A stretch of DNA of 64,000 nucleotides, taken from Sorex araneus (taxonomy: Eukaryota; Chordata; Mammalia; Eulipotyphla; Soricidae). The notes under the pieces are model-generated. The model worked only from the letters and a program-made list of their open reading frames with translations, ran no database searches and was not told the DNA's origin. Below, in pieces: positions 57,961-64,000 of this stretch. A program made the translations under genes and the position numbers. The stretch spans positions 98,503,999-98,567,998 of the forward strand of contig NC_073303.1 of the NCBI RefSeq assembly GCF_027595985.1, written 5' to 3'. Position 1 is the stretch's first letter, and every line of letters begins with the position of its first letter.

Positions 57961-60250
57961 AATCACAGTGACCATCACACAAAATTCATTTAGTTCCATG
58001 TTGAAAATATTGATTTTCAACTCTCTAGGAGCACTGTAACAGGAGTATAAATACTAGAACAATTCTGCAGATATACTTTAAAGAGTTTTTTACAACAATA
58101 TAGATTGATTACAGTTTCTTTTTATCAAAACACAACCTGAAACTTCCTTTACATCCATTACTTTCTGTAACTTTTCTGTTTCAAAACCAACTATACTTCG
58201 ACAGAATTGCTTTTCTACTTGTCACTGATGATATCCCCAGACATTATCTTTCTGACTTAAACTCACTGAAATTGCTGCAACATGATCTCTGAAGTTGGTA
58301 CACAAGTTAACAATTATCTTATGTAACATGGCAAAACTATTTTGCAGTCTACAGATTTTCAAAAAGTTTTGAAAATGCTCACAACTAAAGTTCTTACAAC
58401 ATACATTAACTGGGCAACAGTTCACTTTACATTAGAAAGTAAGCAGGAGACATCTTTAGAATTCTGATTTCTAAGAAAACACTTTTTAAGAATCGAAACA
58501 CTCATAGAGGGTCTGGAGCAATAGCACAGAGGGTAGGGCATTTGCCTTGCACCCGGACGACCCAGGTTCAATTCCCAGCATCCCATATGGTCCCCTGAGC
58601 ACTGCCAGGAGTAATTCCTGAGTGCATGAGCTAGGAGTAACCCCTGTGCTTCGCCAGTGTGACTGAAAAAGCAAAAAAATTTAAAAAAACCACTCATAGA
58701 TTACCATGAAACGGTAAGGATTTCACACTGGTGTACTAAGTTCTCTGAGGGTCAGGATTAGGTTGATACCGTAAATCCCAGACTAAGTCCTCAGGCCAAT
58801 CCAGCCTGTCCTTCCCCGTGGGGGTCTGTGTCCATGACTCTTACTCAGATTTCTTGTGACTTCCAGCTAAGATCCATTTGGGGCTGAAGTTTGGAGGGTT
58901 GTGGAGTCTCAGGTGGTTTGGGATCTGAACCAAGAGGATGAAGTTTACTCCACATGAGGCCATAGCAGGACCCAGAGTACATTAGTATGTGTCATCTGTT
59001 AAAATAGAAGCATAGACTTTTCCTCCTACAAGGAGGTTTCCCACTATTTCTTTTTTTTTTTTGTAAAATTTTAATGCAAATAAAAGAATCATTTTTTTCC
59101 CAAGCCCTTTCTCATTTACAAGTTCCAAGAACCAGATACTGGAAGAGTTAACAAACTTAAATTAACAAGTCTTATCTGCTGGGCAGACGTGTGATTAGAA
59201 TTAGAACTGTTGAGGTTAGAGAGGGTCTGAAAACACAGTCTTTAATTGAGACAGAGCTGGCTGAACTGGGAATGTACAATGCTGTGGCTTTAAGCTATAG
59301 AGCTGACATTTGAGATTAACCCCTTATAACCCTTTGCTAAGTAGCTCTAAAATTTTTGGTTAGCAGAAGTCTCAGAGATCAAGTAAAACACTGGTAGGAT
59401 AAGGTTTGCAACCAATTTTATAACTCTAGAAACTCATGTTTCAAGCTAAACCTGTTTTCATGTACCCAATTATTTCAACTCACAAGATTCTCTAGGTCAG
59501 ATATTCTAACAATCCAATAAAGATGCAAACAAATATACACATTGAGACAATAGTCCTTCTACCTTAGTTATTTCAAATCATGAATTGTCAACCAGATCCT
59601 TTAACAATTCCACAATAATACAAATATGCTTCCAGACACAGAAAAAAGCTTTGGTTCTTACCAAACTTTGGTATTAGCATAAGAAAATACTTGAACTACC
59701 TACCACAGTTTGTGAAAACATGAGGTAACTTTATTTTAATGGCTTCTATAATTCTATTGTTTGTAAAATGGCCTAATTATATATTTTTTTCATTAAAATT
59801 GACTGAGGCTTGTAAGATAAAGCTGTGCATTCTCTGCACTCTTATTTCACTTCTCTTTCTGGCTCTAGTTCTGTAGCTTTTTCTAGATAGTACATATATT
59901 GGAATTTAAAAAATTTCAACTGTTAATAATTATGAATGTTCTTCGAATAAGATATTTAGATTGAAAATTTCAATTTTTGGTAGGCAGTACATTCGGATTA
60001 GAAATTTTTGTTTAAACCTGATCTAACAAGATTCAAAAATACCTTTCAAATTACCGGGCTTCATGTCACTCTGACCTCTCTTGATTTTGTTTGCCCAGGT
60101 CTAAGAATTACTGACTTCAAACTGGTTCTAATACTCGAGTGTTCCACACAGACAAACAGACAGACAAAAAACTGACTAAAAAGACCACAACCATATGTGC
60201 ACTTGTCTGCAGTTGATCAATCGATCCATTTGAATCCTCAAAAAAGTCAG
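57960..60250. other. Unassigned interior, with SOR SINE
   Basis: AT-rich sequence with no recognisable retroviral motif and no host exon. A sense SOR SINE lies at 58,508-58,677. It may be decayed env/pol or a foreign insertion within the provirus. Confidence 0.4.
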
Positions 60251-60421
60251 AGAGGGGCTGGAGCAATAATACAGCGGGTAGGGTACTTACCTTGCTCGAG
60301 GCCCACCTGGGTTTGAGTCCCAGCATCCCATATGGTCCCCTGAGCACCACCACGGGTGATTCCTGAGTGCAGAGCCAGGAGTAACCCCTGTGCATTGCCA
60401 AGTGTGACCCATAAAGCATAA
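60251..60421 (+). repeat. SOR SINE inside the provirus
   Basis: Sense unit (GGGGCTGGAGCAATAATACA ... GTGTGACCCATAAAGCA), inserted after the provirus. Confidence 0.9.
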
Positions 60422-60824
60422 AAAAGAAAGCAAAATGGCAGGGAGAAAACTGATAAACTGAGAAAGGAAGGGGTAGTCCTCAGGGCAAAGTTAAGCCCTG
60501 TTGGCTGATTTGGAACATTTCTCCCTCGTTTCTCAGTTTGATCAACCAATGTTCTGCTTGTTAAAACTGGATCAAGACAGCACTTTTGTTGATATAAGCC
60601 GGCAATACTTTTACAAAGTTGTTGAAACCTAAGGTGGTCAGATGCTAGCATTTTTCTTTCTTGGTCAATGCTAGTTCTGAGGCAGGGAGCTAGTATCTTC
60701 TTATCAACATGGGGATGGGCTGCCTCAGTGACACACTTCATTGTTTCTGATATCAAACAGTTCATCATATGATCTTGCATTTTCCATTCCCTGAGGCTTT
60801 TCGGATCACAAACACAGGGGTGTT

Positions 60825-61100
60825 CTAGGGGCTAGCTGACTGCCCGAGATGCCCCTGAGTTAGTTGTTCATTAATAAACTTTCTTAAAGCCTTTGGCTTT
60901 TTTAAACTTAGCGGCCACTGTTCTGCCCATGCTGGAGGTCCTGGGAGCCACGTACATTTTGGGACCCGGGGAGCAGTGGCCTTTAGAATTGGGGGTGTTG
61001 ATGATGAAACCACCGTTGCTCTGGAGGTCGGGTAACCTGGGCACCAGGCAAGATGTCAAGGCCTATGAGATTAGCCTCTAACTCACTGACAACTTGTGGG
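60825..61100 (-). pseudogene. Retroviral pol remnant (RT start)
   Basis: Minus strand shows WAEQWPL and, further on, INEQLTQGHL, the pattern at the start of betaretroviral reverse transcriptase. It stops right after, and the catalytic part of RT, RNase H and integrase are not found downstream. Neighbouring sequence may be the protease C-terminal extension. Confidence 0.6.
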
Positions 61101-61187
61101 CTGACGAACCCACTGGGCCAGGTCAGTGGTCTCAAGGGTCAGCTGTCCTCCTCCTATCCCCCTGACCCCTGATCCCGTCCTTAGGTT

Positions 61188-61457
61188 CTATTCTGGGAGG
61201 GTCTCCTCAATGCTAATCATGGTTGTATCTGCGGCTGAGTCTAGCTGTCCTTTGAACCCCTTGCCATCCAGCAGTACTGTTATCTTTGGTGGTACCCTGC
61301 TGACATGGATGATCCAATGCACATTGGTCTCTTTTCCCCCTTTTATTGACAAGCCTGGGGGTTGCCCCTTCTGTAGTTTATTCTGATTTTGTAAGGCTTG
61401 GCTAGAACCTGGGTCTGCTGAGTAGGGGACCCTAAATCTTGGGTAGCACATATCCAA
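61188..61457 (-). pseudogene. Retroviral protease remnant
   Basis: Contains LLDGKGFKGQLDSAADTT, an aspartic-protease active-site region in which the usual D-T/S-G-A reads D-S-A-A. The upstream frames (61,713-61,343) are broken and could be the gag-pro junction. Confidence 0.6.
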
Positions 61458-61738
61458 TTATCTATGGAGCTCGTTTTCATGCCTGCACAAGCCACCCTAT
61501 TTTCTGTAGTTTGTTGCATTCCACCCTGGGGAGCCTCAGTGGGGCCTTCGTCAAGCTGCCTCCAAGCTGAGAATGCCAAAGCTGAAACCTAATCTCGATA
61601 AGAGTCCAGGATGGTAGCCTGTGCTCCACTGATCTGCTGTCCCTGACAGCTGCCCGTATTTTGTGAGGATGGGGGTTTGAGCAGCAGCTTTGCAGTCTGC
61701 CTGCATGTGGCATTCTTCCTTAAAGAAAGCACCCCATC

Positions 61739-62423
61739 TTAAAACTGGGTGCTGGGGAGCACTGCCCGACATAGAGCTCTCCAGTCTGAAGTGGTGCAGG
61801 GCTGATGGGCCAGCCCCTGATGGATGGTGTCAGCCCAGGGGGAGTTGGGCTCATCCTCAGCCACTGCCTTTTTAACTCTTTCAAGTCCCCAGGTTCCCAT
61901 GGATACCAAACTGCAGGCCGGGCTCCCCTGGGTTGAGATTAACCTGGAAGGTCCAGAGGGGTTTCCTATAGTCCTTCTCCAGTCTTGGGTCAAAAAGGGA
62001 GCAGAGGCTCCTTCTGGAGGGGCAGTGGGGCGAACAGGTTTAGGTCTATCTCCCCCCAAAATTTCTTCAGCTATTTCATCTTCTATGTCCTGATCAGTAA
62101 GGGGCGGCCCTGAGACAGATGCTTGTTTAGTATCCATAGAGACCCACTCTCTTTCCTCCCAGAAGCATGCTTTTAAAGCTGCTAGTGTTGCATGGAAACC
62201 TGGTGAGGGACTTTTGCCTGTTTTTTCTCTCTGTCCCCTAACAAGCTTTTCTACCTGATCCCAGGTGTCCCAGGAGAAGAGATCCTTAGTGGGAACCCAT
62301 GGAGCCACCTCAAGGATAGCGCCCCAGATCTTAGCTGCCCTATCTTCAGAGAATTCTAGCCTTTAGCAGATAACGCAGAGCTCTCAGAGCCAGGTAATGC
62401 ACCTTCTGAATAGAGTTGCCCAT
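61739..62423 (-). pseudogene. Retroviral gag remnant
   Basis: Starts MGNSIQK at 62,423, with glycine at position 2 as in myristoylated matrix proteins. A one-base frameshift lies between about 62,346 and 62,310, after which APWVPTKDLFSWDTWDQVEK resembles the betaretrovirus matrix domain. Continues to a stop at 61,739. Capsid and zinc knuckles are not clearly seen. Confidence 0.65.
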
Positions 62424-63020
62424 GATTTTAGGGAATCTAGTAAGGTCAAAAAGGTCAGAATAGAAGATGGTCCCACTAGGAGACCACCAAGGCAAAGGAA
62501 AGAATACAGAGGAGAAACTCAGCAATAAATAGTGATGGATGGAATGCTTGTGAACGAGTTCCTTCCAGTTGCAGAGTTTTTCTTCTGTTGGGGATGCAAG
62601 TTTATCTGGGACTTTCGACTGCGACCCCCTCATCCTGTCATGGGAGTCTTCAAGTGGCGGGCGCCCTAATGGCATTCAAGTGCCTGACCCATGCCCGCAG
62701 GTAGAAAGGTGGTTGCTGCTCGCCTAACGGAAGCAACGTTCGAAAAAACACAGCACAAATGAGACAATACTCAAAAAAAAAAAAAGATGATATGTATGCC
62801 TGAGTCCTGTGGCAAAACACAGATATATGGAACAGATGCTAGGCACCCCGTAGACGGGAGGAGAAGTGAAAACAAAGTGAGAATTGACCGAAACAGTCCT
62901 GTCCCAAGGAGGACTCTTCTGATAGCTGCCTTACTATCAGGAGGCAGAGCTCGAGCTCCAGTTCATTCCCTCTTCATGAATTACCAGCCTGGTGTCTCCA
63001 AAGTAGCTGCCTATTTTATT
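62424..63020 (-). other. Possible 5' leader and R-U5 of the provirus
   Basis: Upstream of gag on the minus strand is a leader with GGGCGCCCG near 62,665, which resembles the first bases of a tRNA-Lys primer site. Further upstream is AATAAAATAGGCAGC at about 63,017. This does not match the 3' LTR by eye, so the 5' LTR is missing, replaced, or from a different element. Confidence 0.35.
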
Positions 63021-63030
63021 GCATGTATCT

Positions 63031-63214
63031 TCAATTTCCTGGAAAAAGAGAAGAACTGGGAAAAATGTTTAAATATTTGGAAGAATTCAATAATCAATCC
63101 ATCTGGACCTGGGTTTTTCTTTTAGGGGAGACTTTTGATTACTGTTTCAATTTCCTTGACAGTGATAAGTCTATTCAGGTATTCCAGATTTTCTTGGTTG
63201 AGCCTTGGGAGATA
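63031..63214 (-). mobile_element. Inverted 5' piece of an L1
   Basis: Reverse-complement L1 ORF2 (TCAATTTCCTGGAAAAAGAG; CAATCCATCTGGACCTGGGT), joined directly to sense L1 at 63,215. Confidence 0.75.
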
Positions 63215-64000
63215 CAGAAACTCTCCCAAACAGTTTCTAGGGAGACACATATCTCCCTAATACCAAAAGCAAACAGAGACACCACCAAAAAAAACCCACG
63301 GATGCTAAGATACTCAACAAAATATTATGAATAGAATCCATCAATTTATCAAAAATATCATACACCCTGACCAAGTGGGATTCATCCCGGGGATGCAGGG
63401 ATGGTTTAATATTCAGAAATCAATCAACATTATCCATCATCTCAACTAAAGAAAATATAAAAACCATATAATCATATCAATAGATGCAGAGAAAGCATTT
63501 GACAAGATTCAGCACCCGTTTATGGTGAAAACTCTCAGCAGAATGGGCATCAAAGGAACTTTCCTTAATATAGTCAAAGCCGTCTACCGCAAGCCTATGG
63601 CAAGCATCATCCTCAACTGGGAAAAGTAAAAGCCTTTTCTTTAAGATCAGGGACAAGACAAGGATGCCCACTCTCACCACTTCTGTTCAATATAGTACTG
63701 GCAGTGCTTGCAATTGCTGTTAGGCAAGAAAATAATATTCAGGGCATCCAGATAGGAAAAGAAGAAATTAAGCTCTCACTATTTGCAGATGATATGATAC
63801 TATATTTAGAGAACCCTAAGACCTCTACCAAGAAGCTCCTAGAAAACAACCCTTATCACATGAGTATTGGGCAAATATCCTATAGACCAAACATGACAGC
63901 CACTTAATACCTGTATTGCAAACCACAGCACCAAAAAGGAGAAAGAGAGCAAAAGGGAGTGCACCTGCCACAGAGGTGGGGCCACGGGATGGGGTGGAGA
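63215..64000 (+). mobile_element. L1 ORF2 RT region and 3' end, sense
   Basis: RT with [20 protein letters not shown] sequence near 63,370 and the catalytic FADD at 63,782-63,793. It then jumps at about 63,855 to the 3' UTR (CACCAAAAAGGAGAAAGAGA near 63,930). Frameshifts are present. Continues past the window end. Confidence 0.82.

Overview
The window is a mammalian nuclear chromosome segment, almost certainly from a shrew (Soricidae, Eulipotyphla). The dominant SINE begins with a tRNA-like head (GGGGCTGGAGCGATAGCACA...) and has the body I associate with the Soricidae SOR SINE. It occurs dozens of times on both strands, beside L1 fragments, L1 3'-UTR pieces, retroviral remnants and long microsatellites. 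There is no bacterial-style gene density. Coding sequence is limited to short exons with AG/GT borders.

The host genes are two copies of a gasdermin, closest to gasdermin C (GSDMC). Copy 1 (about 1-3,205) is only the 3' end of a gene that starts before the window: four C-terminal-domain exons. One of them has lost its splice donor, so this copy looks broken or truncating. Copy 2 (35,071-55,420) is complete: 14 coding exons, all splice phases compatible, open from an ATG at 35,075 to a TGA at 55,184-55,186 (476 codons by my count). It has a pore-forming N-terminal domain, a linker built of micro-exons, and an autoinhibitory C-terminal domain. Both genes are on the + strand, and the duplicated block (1-4,510 versus about 51,970-56,594) runs past the poly(A) sites into a shared L1 fragment.

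The 31 kb between the genes holds no host gene I can support. In order it contains: L1 debris with an unexplained GC-rich insert (3.4-7.7 kb); a composite retroposon (8.7-9.9 kb); a tandem-repeat tract (10.0-10.4 kb); mostly unique sequence with an L2 relic (10.7-12.6 kb); L1 pieces and simple repeats including a CCTT array of about 0.79 kb (12.6-17.8 kb); and a head-to-tail duplication of about 7-8 kb (A 17.83-26.17 kb, B 26.79-34.27 kb). A-only and B-only insertions date that duplication. The spacer between A and B carries three-plus antisense tandem copies of a fragment spanning the intron 2/exon 3 junction of the gasdermin gene, which is the most unusual structure here. A stub of U6 snRNA lies 0.5 kb upstream of the copy 2 start codon.

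Downstream of copy 2 (56.6-63.0 kb) lies a decayed antisense provirus with betaretrovirus-like gag, protease and RT start, a type-D-like env transmembrane region, and one clear LTR. It is followed by another L1 (63.03-64.0 kb). Identifications rest on reading motifs and comparing regions within the window; no database search was possible.
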